NCBI RefSeq assembly: GCF_003611035.1
Contig: NZ_CP030033.1
Location: 4,321,466-4,385,465 of the forward strand
Source of the DNA: Cryobacterium soli
Lineage (GTDB): Bacteria; Actinomycetota; Actinomycetes; Actinomycetales; Microbacteriaceae
Direction of reading: 5' to 3'
DNA length: 64,000 nt
Shown: positions 25,000-34,888 of the stretch, piece by piece
Position numbering within the stretch: the stretch's first letter is position 1
How the letters are laid out: the number at the start of each line of letters is the position of its first letter
Made by a program: the position numbers and the translations under genes
Notes under the pieces: model-generated
Database searches by the model: none
What the model was told of the DNA's origin: nothing
The model's input: only the letters and a program-made list of their open reading frames with translations

Positions 25000-25923
25000 A
25001 TGAACCTGGACCGGGCGATCGATGCCTTCGCTCGCCACCTCACGATGGAGCGGGGGTTCTCCGCCAACACCGTGCGCGCCTATGGCGCGGACCTGGCCGG
25101 GCTGGCGACCTTCGCCGAGGAGCGCGGGGCGACCGAGGTGGGCGACCTCGGCCTCGAGCTGCTGCGCGACTGGCTGTGGACCGGAACCGAGGCGGGGTTG
25201 GCCCGCGCCACGATCGCCCGGCGCTCAGCCTCCGCCCGCGGATTCACCGCCTGGCTGACCAGGGAGGGCACCCTGCCCAGCGACCCTGCGGTGCGGCTGC
25301 GTTCACCGAAACCCGGCCGCACCCTGCCTCGGGTGATCAACCGCACCCAGATGCAGGAGCTCCTGGACCGGCTCCAGCTGGCCGCGGACACCGCTGACCC
25401 GGCCGCGATCCGGGACTTGGCCGTCATCGAGCTGCTCTACGCCTCGGCGCTCCGGGTGTCCGAACTGGTCGGGCTGGACGTGGCCGATGTGGACCTGTCC
25501 CGTCTGACCGTGCGCGTGACGGGTAAGGGAAGCAAGGAGCGCGTCGTGCCATTCGGGGTGCCGGCACAGAAAGCCCTGGTGCACTACCTGAACGCCGCGC
25601 GGCCGGCCCTCGCCGCTGCCACTGCTCCGGCCGGAACCGGGCCGACCACGGCGCTGTTCCTCGGCCGGCACCAGCAGCGCCTGGGAGTGCGTGCGGTGTA
25701 CCGGACCGTCGCCGCACTGCTCGAGTCGATGCCCGGCACCGGACCGGCCGGCCCGCACGCCCTGCGGCACACGGCGGCCACCCACCTGCTCGACGGTGGC
25801 GCCGACCTGCGCGCCGTGCAGGAGATGCTCGGGCACGCGAGCCTTGGCACCACCCAGATCTACACGCACGTCTCGGCGGAGCGCCTGCAGCAGAGCTACC
25901 GTCTGGCCCACCCTCGAGCCTGA
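25000..25923 (+). CDS. xerC: Tyrosine recombinase XerC
   Basis: Chromosome dimer resolution recombinase, 307 residues from the ATG at 25000. The N-terminal SAM-like domain is LTMERGFSANTVRAYGADLA. Catalytic residues are Arg in YASALRVSELVGL, Lys in VTGKGSKERVVPFG, His and Arg in HALRHTAATHLL, His in MLGHASLGTTQIY and Tyr in IYTHV. The chromosomal setting (dprA-xerC-rpsB neighbourhood) fits housekeeping XerC rather than a phage integrase. Confidence 0.93.
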   Translation: MNLDRAIDAFARHLTMERGFSANTVRAYGADLAGLATFAEERGATEVGDLGLELLRDWLWTGTEAGLARATIARRSASARGFTAWLTREGTLPSDPAVRLRSPKPGRTLPRVINRTQMQELLDRLQLAADTADPAAIRDLAVIELLYASALRVSELVGLDVADVDLSRLTVRVTGKGSKERVVPFGVPAQKALVHYLNAARPALAAATAPAGTGPTTALFLGRHQQRLGVRAVYRTVAALLESMPGTGPAGPHALRHTAATHLLDGGADLRAVQEMLGHASLGTTQIYTHVSAERLQQSYRLAHPRA

Positions 25924-25943
25924 CCCGCAGCGGGGGTGGAGGG

Positions 25944-26564
25944 TCAGCGGGACGGGTGGGGTACAGGGCCGGTCGGCGGCAGCGGGAGGAGGACGGCCCG
26001 CGCGAGTCCGCCGAGGAACAGCACCGGCGAGATGTACTGACCGTGCCGGCGTACCCCGAAGTGCACGCAGCGATCCGAACAGTGCGCCCCCGTCGCCACA
26101 ATGCCCACCACCTGCCCTGCCCGCACTCGCTCGCCCGTGGATACGGTGGCCGTCACCGGTTCGAAGCTCGAGATCAGGTCGTCGCCGTGCAGGATCGACA
26201 GCACCGGCCGGTCGACCACCGTGCCGGCGAAGGAGACGACGCCGTCGGCGGGGGCGCGCACCGGCGACCCGGCCTGGGCCACCAGATCGATACCGCGGTG
26301 CCCGGCGGCGAATCGGCTGCTCGGTGCTTCGAAGGGCCGGAGCTGATCGTGCGGCGGCCCGACCGGCCAGGTCCACACCACGAGGGGCGCGGTAGCAGTT
26401 GCCGCTGCGGAGGCGGGGATAGCTGCGGGCGCGGTGGCGGCTGTCCGTGGCTCGGATGCGGGTGCCGGCTCCGGCAGGGACGGGCCGAGCAAGAGGGTCA
26501 GAGCGGCCGCGGCTGTCAGCACCATGCGGCAGATGCGCGGGGGTGTCAGCATGGAGGATGTCAT
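25944..26564 (-). CDS. Secreted M23 family metallopeptidase
   Basis: 206 residues from the ATG at 26564, starting with a signal peptide (MVLTAAAALTLLLGPSLPEP after a short basic stretch) and an Ala/Thr/Pro linker. The LytM domain has HRGIDLVAQAGSPVRAPADG (H-x3-D metal ligands), ILHGDDLISSFEPV and CSDRCVHFGVRRHGQYISPV, in which the last HxH is reduced to VHFG as in many actinobacterial members. Likely cell-wall hydrolase or regulator. Several in-frame starts exist; the ATG at 26552 is an alternative. Confidence 0.85.
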   Translation of the reverse strand: MTSSMLTPPRICRMVLTAAAALTLLLGPSLPEPAPASEPRTAATAPAAIPASAAATATAPLVVWTWPVGPPHDQLRPFEAPSSRFAAGHRGIDLVAQAGSPVRAPADGVVSFAGTVVDRPVLSILHGDDLISSFEPVTATVSTGERVRAGQVVGIVATGAHCSDRCVHFGVRRHGQYISPVLFLGGLARAVLLPLPPTGPVPHPSR

Positions 26565-26875
26565 GCACCGAGACTGGGCGCGGCCGAGCGCCGGCGGGTC
26601 ACCGCAGCTGGACCTGTGCACACGGCAGTGGCGAACTCGACTGTGGAGGGGCTGACCGGTCCGCGGACGGGGCCGGGCTGGTGCTAGAGTTCTCTGAGCA
26701 GCGCTTTGTGCGCTGACTACGCGTGCCCATTCGGCCAACACTCCCATTCGGTCCTGACTTCGCAAGAAGACGGGCGGGTTGTGCGCCGGGCACCAGGAGT
26801 AGTGGTCATCCGATCACGACACAAACCGATGGGCGTTTTCTGCTGCGCAGATTCGTCAGATAAGGAGTACGGCTC
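26565..26875 (+). promoter_or_regulatory. rpsB upstream region
   Basis: About 310 gene-free bases. A possible extended -10 (TGCTAGAGT near 26681-26689) with a weak -35-like CTGACC about 17 bases upstream would leave a leader of roughly 180 bases before rpsB. Leader regulation by S2 is known in other bacteria, but no specific structure was confirmed here. AAGGAG at 26862-26867 is the probable rpsB ribosome site. Confidence 0.4.
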
Positions 26876-27814
26876 ATGGCCGTCGTAACCATTCGCCAGC
26901 TGCTCGACAGCGGCGTGCACTTCGGGCACCAGACCCGCCGTTGGAACCCGAAGATGAAGCGATTCATCTTCACCGAGCGTTCCGGCATCTACATCATCGA
27001 CCTGCAGCAGTCGCTCGGGTTCGTTGACAAGGCCTATGACTTCGTCAAGGAGACCGTCGCCCACGGCGGCACCATCCTCTTCGTCGGCACCAAGAAGCAG
27101 GCGCAGGAATCGATTTCGGAGCAGGCGACGCGTGTCGGCCAGCCCTACGTCAACCAGCGCTGGCTCGGTGGCCTCCTCACCAACTTCCAGACGGTTTCCA
27201 AGCGTCTGGCTCGCATGAAGGAGCTCGAAGAGCTCGACTTCGAGGACACCGCCAAGAGCGGTTTCACGAAGAAGGAAATGCTCATCAAGAAGCGCGAGCT
27301 CGTCAAGCTGCACAAGAGCCTCGGCGGAATCCGCAACCTGACCAAGACGCCGTCCGCGCTCTGGGTTGTCGACACGAACAAGGAGCACCTCGCCATCGAC
27401 GAGGCGCGCAAGCTCGGCATCCCCGTCATCGCGATCCTCGACACCAACTGCGACCCCGACGACGTGCAGTACCCGATCCCGGGTAACGACGACGCCATCC
27501 GCTCCGTGGGCCTCTTGACCCGCATCATCGCGGACGCCGCTGCCGAGGGCCTCATCCAGCGTCACCAGAAGCCGGAAGAGGGCGCCGAAGTCGAGCCCCT
27601 CGCCGCCTGGGAAGCCGAGCTGCTCGCAGCTCCGGCCGAGACCACGCCCGAGCAGTCCTCCGCTGACACCGAGAAGGTCGCCGACGAAACCGTCGCCACC
27701 GAGCAGGTTGCAGAAGAGGCGCCCGTCGCTGAGACCGAAGCAGCAGAGCCCGCAGCGGCCGAAGCCGCAACCGAAGAGGTTGCAGCCGACGCTCCCGTAG
27801 CCGACACCAAGTAA
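26876..27814 (+). CDS. rpsB: 30S ribosomal protein S2
   Basis: 312 residues. The signature start [29 protein letters not shown] is followed by [17 protein letters not shown] and the closing [20 protein letters not shown]. The last 70 or so residues are an acidic Ala/Glu/Val-rich tail ([18 protein letters not shown] repeats), longer than in most bacteria. It is followed by tsf after 11 bases. Confidence 0.97.
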   Translation: MAVVTIRQLLDSGVHFGHQTRRWNPKMKRFIFTERSGIYIIDLQQSLGFVDKAYDFVKETVAHGGTILFVGTKKQAQESISEQATRVGQPYVNQRWLGGLLTNFQTVSKRLARMKELEELDFEDTAKSGFTKKEMLIKKRELVKLHKSLGGIRNLTKTPSALWVVDTNKEHLAIDEARKLGIPVIAILDTNCDPDDVQYPIPGNDDAIRSVGLLTRIIADAAAEGLIQRHQKPEEGAEVEPLAAWEAELLAAPAETTPEQSSADTEKVADETVATEQVAEEAPVAETEAAEPAAAEAATEEVAADAPVADTK

Positions 27815-27825
27815 GGACAACAGGT

Positions 27826-29563
<1,738 letters not shown>

Positions 29564-29594
29564 GATTATTGAAGCCACCGAAGAAGGAGTCACC

Positions 29595-30150
29595 GTGATT
29601 ACGGATGTCCTGTCCGACACCACTCAGCGCATGACCAAGGCGGTCGAGTCCGCGAAAGAGGACTTCGCCACCGTGCGAACGGGTCGCGCAACACCCCCAG
29701 ATGTTCCAGAAGATCCTGGTCGACTACTACGGCACCCCGACCCCGCTGGGTCAGCTCGCGTCGCTGCAGAACCAGGAAGCTCGCACGCTCCTGATCACGC
29801 CGTACGACAAAAGTGCTCTGCGCGACATCGAGAACGCCATCCGGGACACCCCGAACCTGGGCGCCAACCTCGGCAACGACGGTATCGTCATCCGGGCGTC
29901 GCTGCCCGAGCTGACGAATGACCGCCGCAAGGAGTACGTCAAGATCGTCAAGACCAAGGGCGAGGACGCCAAGGTGTCCGTGCGGAACCTCCGCCGCAAG
30001 GCCAAGGATGACCTCGATGCGCTCAAGAGCGAGGTCGGCGACGACGACGTGGCCCGCGCCGAGAAGGAACTCGAGCAGATCACCAAGGCACACATCGACC
30101 AGATCGACGAGGCTCTCAAGCGCAAGGAAGCCGAGCTCCTCGCCATCTAG
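29595..30150 (+). pseudogene. frr: Ribosome recycling factor, one apparent extra base
   Basis: GTG start 29595 gives [32 protein letters not shown]. One extra base near 29690-29699 shifts the frame, after which [40 protein letters not shown] and the end [12 protein letters not shown] are intact. Span 556 is one base more than a multiple of three, as expected from a single insertion. Otherwise full length (about 184 residues). Confidence 0.92.
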
Positions 30151-30161
30151 GGGAGGGCAGC

Positions 30162-31145
30162 GTGATGACGGACGATCCAGGGCCCACCAAGCCACCTCAC
30201 CGTGGACGCGGCGCATCCCGGGCCGAGTTCCGGGCGCAGGTGCAGTCCACCAAGGCCGACATCGAGCGGCAGGTGCAGGCGACCAAGGCCCAGCTCGACG
30301 CGACGAATGAGCGCATCGAAGCCCGAACCGGGCGCAACCTGATCCTCGCGACCCTGATCGGGCTCGTGCTGGGCGGGTCGATGCTGGTGAGTCTGATCTT
30401 CATCAAAGAACTCTTCATGATCGTCGCCTTCGTCATCGTGGGCTTCACCTCGTTCGAGCTGGCCCAGGCCCTCCGGCACGGCGGCCGCAACGTCCCGCGC
30501 ATCCCGGTGCTCATCTCGGCGGTCGCCGTGGTGCCCGCTGCGTTCTACGGGGATGCCGCCGGGCAGTGGCTGGCCACGCTGGGCGGCATCGTGTTCATCG
30601 CGTTGTGGCGCGTGGGCATGCTGGTCCTTCCGGCGCACCGGGCGCCCGCCAAGATCGTCCTCGGCGATATCGGCGGCGGATTCCTGATCCAGGTCTATGT
30701 GGTCTTCCTGGCCAGCTTCGCGGTGCTCCTGGTCACCCAGGAGGGCGGCCAGTGGTGGACCCTCGCGTTCCTTCTCCTGGTGATCTCGGCCGACACCGCC
30801 GCGTACGCGGCCGGCCTGTCCTTCGGCAAGCACCGCATGGTGCCCACCATCAGCCCGAAGAAGACCTGGGAAGGTTTTGCCGGCGCGGCGATAGTCTGCA
30901 TGGTCGTCGGCATCCTCCTGGCCATTTTCATGCTCGACGAACCCTGGTGGTTCGGTCCGATCTTCGGCACCGTCATCCTGATCACCGCGACTTTCGGCGA
31001 CCTCGCCGAATCGCTCATCAAACGGGACCTGGGCATCAAGGACATGAGCTCGTGGTTGCCCGGACACGGCGGCTTCCTCGACCGCCTCGACTCGATCCTT
31101 CCGTCCGCCGCCGCGGCCTATGCCCTTTACCTGATTTTCGCGTGA
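30162..31145 (+). CDS. cdsA: Phosphatidate cytidylyltransferase
   Basis: Makes CDP-diacylglycerol for phospholipid synthesis. 327 residues with about eight membrane segments. The CDP-transferase signature is complete near the C-terminus: LAESLIKRDLGIKDMSSWLP-GHGGFLDRLDS. The first 60 residues are a charged, probably coiled-coil cytoplasmic extension (STKADIERQVQATKAQLDAT) not needed for the fold. It follows frr by 11 bases, the common arrangement. Confidence 0.94.
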   Translation: MMTDDPGPTKPPHRGRGASRAEFRAQVQSTKADIERQVQATKAQLDATNERIEARTGRNLILATLIGLVLGGSMLVSLIFIKELFMIVAFVIVGFTSFELAQALRHGGRNVPRIPVLISAVAVVPAAFYGDAAGQWLATLGGIVFIALWRVGMLVLPAHRAPAKIVLGDIGGGFLIQVYVVFLASFAVLLVTQEGGQWWTLAFLLLVISADTAAYAAGLSFGKHRMVPTISPKKTWEGFAGAAIVCMVVGILLAIFMLDEPWWFGPIFGTVILITATFGDLAESLIKRDLGIKDMSSWLPGHGGFLDRLDSILPSAAAAYALYLIFA

Positions 31146-31191
31146 CCGGGTCGTTTTCGACAGTCGGCCCCTCGTGAGGCAGAATGAGGCG

Positions 31192-31740
31192 GTGAGCACA
31201 ACGTTTCCGCGATCCAGCAAGAAGGCCCCTGGCTACAACCTCAAGCAGGTTGAAGAGTTCCTCGAGTCGACCCGCCAGGCCTACGACGCCGCGGACGGCC
31301 CGGAGCAGCTGACCAGCGCCGACATCCGCCACACCGCGTTCCGCATGCAGAAGGGCGGGTACTCACCCGAACACGTCGACGCCGCGTTGGAGCGCCTTGA
31401 AGACGCCTTCGCGCTCCGGGAACGCGAACGGGCCACCAGCCTCTCAGGCGCGCAGGCGTGGCTCGACGACGCGCGCAGCACCGCCCAGGTGCTCATCAAC
31501 CGGCTCGGCCGGCCGGACGGTCACCGATTCGCGCGCACCAGCATCCTGAGCACGGGGTACAACCGGGCGGATGTCGACAAGCTCTCCGCCAAGCTCGTCA
31601 GCTACTTCCAGGACGGGACGACAGTCACCGTCGACGACGTTCGCACGGCCGTGTTCCGGCCCCAGCGTGCCGGCTACCGCGAGGCGCAGGTGGACCTGGT
31701 TCTGGACAGCGTCGTCGACGTCATGCTCGCCGTTCGGTGA
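31192..31740 (+). CDS. DivIVA-domain repeat protein
   Basis: 182 residues from the GTG at 31192. It is built of short DivIVA-like modules: FPRSSKKAPGYNLKQVEEFL, IRHTAFRMQKGGYSPEHVDA-ALERLEDAFA, FARTSILSTGYNRADVDKLS and VRTAVFRPQRAGYREAQVDL-VLD. The repeated F...GY...VD pattern marks each. Actinobacterial proteins of this type sit downstream of cdsA and may bind DivIVA/Wag31 partners or curved membrane; that role is inferred. Confidence 0.8.
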   Translation: MSTTFPRSSKKAPGYNLKQVEEFLESTRQAYDAADGPEQLTSADIRHTAFRMQKGGYSPEHVDAALERLEDAFALRERERATSLSGAQAWLDDARSTAQVLINRLGRPDGHRFARTSILSTGYNRADVDKLSAKLVSYFQDGTTVTVDDVRTAVFRPQRAGYREAQVDLVLDSVVDVMLAVR

Positions 31741-31797
31741 CCCGCAGCGTGTCGTTACCTGGCCGTTACACAAGAAGTGGGCTAGGGTCGAATAATC

Positions 31798-32559
31798 GTG
31801 GGTAGACATCTCAGTATTTCCGCGCCCGAATCGGGCGCTTCTCCGGTGAGCACACCGGCCGTCAGCGTACGCCGTGCGCCCTTTGTCCCGGCGCCGCTGA
31901 GCGCTACGTCCAGGCCCCCTCAGCGCGCGCTGGCCCGGCCTCGGTCCCGAGGCCACGCCGCCCTGTCCTTGTTCGCGTTCTCCGCGGCCGCGGCGTTCGT
32001 TCTCGTGACGGTCGTGGACCCGTACTCCGGTGCCACCGCGTCGCCCTACTTCCAGGTACCCGGCGCGGCCTCGGACCGCTACCAGGGCGCTGCCGCGCAG
32101 TCGCTCCTCGTCGCGAGCAGCGTGGAGAACACGGTGATCGTTGACGGGTACACCGTCACCGAGCCCGAGCCCGAGCCGGCTCCCGTCGTGATCGCGCCGG
32201 CGTCATCTGCTTCATCCTCTTCCTCGTCGTACTCCGCCGCGGCCGCGGCGGTGCCCGACCCTGGATCCGCCCAGGCCTACGCCTACGGTGCCGTCGCGTC
32301 TCGCGGCTGGGGCGAGGACCAGTACAACTGCCTCGTCTCGCTCTGGAACAAAGAATCCGGCTGGCGAGTGAATGCCGCCAACCCGAGCGGCGCCTACGGT
32401 ATCCCGCAGGCCCTGCCCGGTTCGAAGATGTCTTCCGCAGGCTCCGACTGGGAGACCAGCGCCGCAACGCAGATCGAATGGGGTCTGGGCTACATCAGCG
32501 GGCGCTACGGCACCCCCTGCGGCGCCTGGGGCCACTCGGTCGACGTCGGCTGGTACTAG
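31798..32559 (+). CDS. Secreted lytic-transglycosylase-like protein
   Basis: 253 residues (GTG start). A basic N-terminus precedes one membrane/signal segment (AALSLFAFSAAAAFVLVTVV), then a Ser/Ala/Pro linker including a serine run. The C-terminal 85 residues form a lysozyme-like domain of the aggregation-promoting-factor type: YNCLVSLWNKESGWRVNAAN with the catalytic-position Glu, PSGAYGIPQALPGSKM and QIEWGLGYISGRYG. Likely peptidoglycan remodelling at the cell surface. Confidence 0.8.
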   Translation: MGRHLSISAPESGASPVSTPAVSVRRAPFVPAPLSATSRPPQRALARPRSRGHAALSLFAFSAAAAFVLVTVVDPYSGATASPYFQVPGAASDRYQGAAAQSLLVASSVENTVIVDGYTVTEPEPEPAPVVIAPASSASSSSSSYSAAAAAVPDPGSAQAYAYGAVASRGWGEDQYNCLVSLWNKESGWRVNAANPSGAYGIPQALPGSKMSSAGSDWETSAATQIEWGLGYISGRYGTPCGAWGHSVDVGWY

Positions 32560-32615
32560 AGCAGATCGGCCGGCCCTTCCCGACCGGCAGAATCAGCCCC
32601 GGGTAGACTTTCCTC

Positions 32616-32912
32616 ATGCCGCGCAGCAACCGCCCTCACGGCCGCAAGAGCGGCGCCGGCGATGACGACGACGGATTCGCCCGCCTGCAGGCAGGGTGGC
32701 GCCGCACCGAAGTGAAGCGCGACGGAACCTGGAACGTGCAGCCGATCAGCGCTGTCGCGGCCGCGAAAACCTACCTGTGCCCTGGCTGTCGGCTCGACAT
32801 CGCGCCGGGCGTGGCGCATGTCGTCACCTGGCGCGGCGACGGTGTGATGGGCGACGCCGCCGATCTCGCCGCCCGGCGGCACTGGCATCTGCACTGCTGG
32901 AAGCTCAAGTAG
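32616..32912 (+). CDS. Small Cys/His-motif protein conserved in Actinobacteria
   Basis: 98 residues. A basic start is followed by RLQAGWRRTEVKRDGTWNVQ and a putative metal-binding set: YLCPGC near residue 55, HVV, and HWHLHCW at the end. Similar proteins are often labelled ATP/GTP-binding protein, which I cannot support from motifs. Function unknown. Confidence 0.65.
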   Translation: MPRSNRPHGRKSGAGDDDDGFARLQAGWRRTEVKRDGTWNVQPISAVAAAKTYLCPGCRLDIAPGVAHVVTWRGDGVMGDAADLAARRHWHLHCWKLK

Positions 32913-33016
32913 CGGAAGGCGGCGTCCTGCTCAGCACCCTCCGGGAGCCCGGGAGATTCTGAAGACCCCTGCACCACCCGCGGCAGCCGTGCCGTGAACC
33001 CGATGAGGAGAATGTT

Positions 33017-33744
33017 ATGGCCGGACCGGTCGAGATCCGCGGCGGTATCGAACTACCCGCCGTGCGGGAACACATCGAGTTGCACACCGCCGACGGGTTG
33101 ACCCTCGTCGGGGAACTCGCGACCCCGCTCGACCGACCGGCCGTGGCGACTCTTGTGACGCTGCATCCGCTGCCGACCAGCGGTGGATTCATGGACTCGC
33201 ACATCCTGCGGAAGGCCGCCGGCCGGCTGCCCGCCCTCGCCGACCTCGCTGTGCTGAGGTTCAACACGCGTGGTACCACGTCCCCCGCGGCACCAGCGAG
33301 GGCGACTTCGGGCACGGTCAGACCGAGCGTGACGACGTGGCCGCCGCCATGGCCTTCGTGGCGGAACGGGGCCTGCCCAATCCGTGGCTCGTCGGTTGGT
33401 CGTTCGGCACCGAGTTGGCCCTCAAGTACGGCCTGGAGCACCCCATCGTCGGTGCGATCCTCCTGTCTCCGCCCCTGCACCGGGCGACGGATGCCGAGGT
33501 GGCCGCCTGGGCGGGAAACCCGCGGAAGCTCGTGGTCCTGGTTCCTGAACTCGACGATTACCTGCGCCCGGATGAGGCCCGGGCCCGTTTCGCGAGCGTC
33601 CCGGACGCCCGGTTGATCGCGGTGGACGGCGGCAAGCACCTGTGGGTGGGGGAGACTCAGACCCGGCGGGTGCTCAACGAGATCGTGTCCGTGGTCAACC
33701 CGGCCAAGGCGCCGTTGCCCGTGGAATGGGCCGGGGAGCTCTAA
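33017..33744 (+). pseudogene. Alpha/beta hydrolase with an apparent one-base deletion
   Basis: GAGGAG precedes the ATG at 33017. Residues 1-90 (LHTADGLTLVGELATPLDRP, TLHPLPTSGGFMDSHI, LRFNTRGT) are in one frame. The remainder (FVAERGLPNPWLVGWSFGTE with the GWSFG nucleophile elbow, LVVLVPELDDYLRPDEARAR, VDGGKHLWVGE with the catalytic-position His) is in the next. Restoring one C in the run at 33282-33286 yields SPRGTSEGDFGHGQTERDD and a complete protein of about 242 residues. Sequencing error in a C-run is plausible. Confidence 0.8.
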
Positions 33745-33779
33745 GGCTCTCGGCCCGGTCGTGAACGGCCTCAGAGCTC
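33736..33779. terminator. Convergent-gene hairpin
   Basis: GAGCTCTAAGG (33736-33746) pairs with CCTCAGAGCTC (33769-33779), one mismatch. Both stop codons of the convergent hydrolase and transporter genes lie within the arms. Probable two-way terminator without a U-run. Confidence 0.45.
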
Positions 33780-34832
33780 GTTCTGGCGGGGGATGACGAC
33801 CTGCTTGATGATCATGATGACCGACGCGGCCACCGGGATGGCGATGAGCGCGCCCAGGATGCCGAGCAACGAACCGCCGGCGAGGGCGGCGACGACCACG
33901 ACGGCACCGGGAACGGCGACCGCCCGGTTCATGATGTTGGGGCTCAGCACGTACGCTTCCACCTGCATGTAGACCAGGTAGTAGATGCCGGCCACGAGCA
34001 CGGTGAGCCAGGAACTGCCGATGCCGGGGATCATGCAGGTCGCCACGATCAGGACCGAGCCCGTGATGGTGCCCACGAGGGGGATCAGGGAGAACAGGAA
34101 CGCGATCACGGCGAGCAGCGCGGGGAACGGGGCGCCGATGATGGACAGGAAGATGAAACTCAGCACGCCGTTGCAGGCTGCCAGGGCCCCTTGCCCCACG
34201 ATGAAGCGGCCGACGGCCGTGGTGATCTGCTCGCTGAGGTCGGCGAAGCGCTCACGCTTCGAGGCGGGGACCAGCTGGTAGGTGGCCCGCTTGATGCTGT
34301 TGAGCGACGCCGTGAAGTACAGCGTGAGGATCAGGATGATCAGCCCGCCGAACAGGCCGGTCACGATGGCGACCCCCGAGGCAACGATCGCGCCCGTGAT
34401 GGTGGTGAGATTGCCGCCGAGGTAGTCGGTGACCGATTCGGTGAGTTTCTGCACGTCCAGGGCGGGGAACTGCTTCTGCACATCGTCGAGGAAGGTCGAC
34501 GTGTTCACCGAGGTGATCAGGTCCGGAATCCGCTCGGACAGCTTGGCGACCTGGTCGACGATGATCGGTACGATCGCGAAGATCACGCCGGTGAGAACGC
34601 CCAGCACGGCCACCAACACCGTGAGGATGGCCGCCCAGCGCGGGAACTTCTTCTTCTCCAGCCACGACACGGCCGGGTCAAGGCCCAGAGCCAGGAACAG
34701 CGCGGCGCCCACGTAGGTGATGATCGTCTGCAGGGATACGACGGAACTGAGGATCAGCACGCCGACTCCGACACCCAGGGTGCCGACCAGGCCCAAACGG
34801 AAGGCGTTTTGGATCTTCACAGTTGTCTCCAC
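33771..34832 (-). CDS. AI-2E family transporter (PerM/YhhT-like)
   Basis: 353-residue membrane protein with about eight hydrophobic segments. The early soluble loop is PIIVDQVAKLSERIPDLITS followed by the FPALDVQKLTESV region, and the C-terminal family block is IPLVGTITGSVLIVATCMI... with LLGILGALIAIPVAASVIMI near the end. Members are exporters or antiporters of unclear substrate. A second GTG at 34820 has GGAG six bases upstream and may be the true start. Confidence 0.88.
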   Translation of the reverse strand: METTVKIQNAFRLGLVGTLGVGVGVLILSSVVSLQTIITYVGAALFLALGLDPAVSWLEKKKFPRWAAILTVLVAVLGVLTGVIFAIVPIIVDQVAKLSERIPDLITSVNTSTFLDDVQKQFPALDVQKLTESVTDYLGGNLTTITGAIVASGVAIVTGLFGGLIILILTLYFTASLNSIKRATYQLVPASKRERFADLSEQITTAVGRFIVGQGALAACNGVLSFIFLSIIGAPFPALLAVIAFLFSLIPLVGTITGSVLIVATCMIPGIGSSWLTVLVAGIYYLVYMQVEAYVLSPNIMNRAVAVPGAVVVVAALAGGSLLGILGALIAIPVAASVIMIIKQVVIPRQNEL

Positions 34833-34888
34833 TAGTTCCGGTGCGGGCCGAGCCAGCCGCGCGAGACGAACCGGAGAAGCCGGGGGTA

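Noticed and set aside
25000..25923. Tyrosine recombinase as the integrase of the dprA element
   Set aside because: It lies outside attR in the conserved chromosomal xerC position, and the element has its own serine recombinase with matching att sites.
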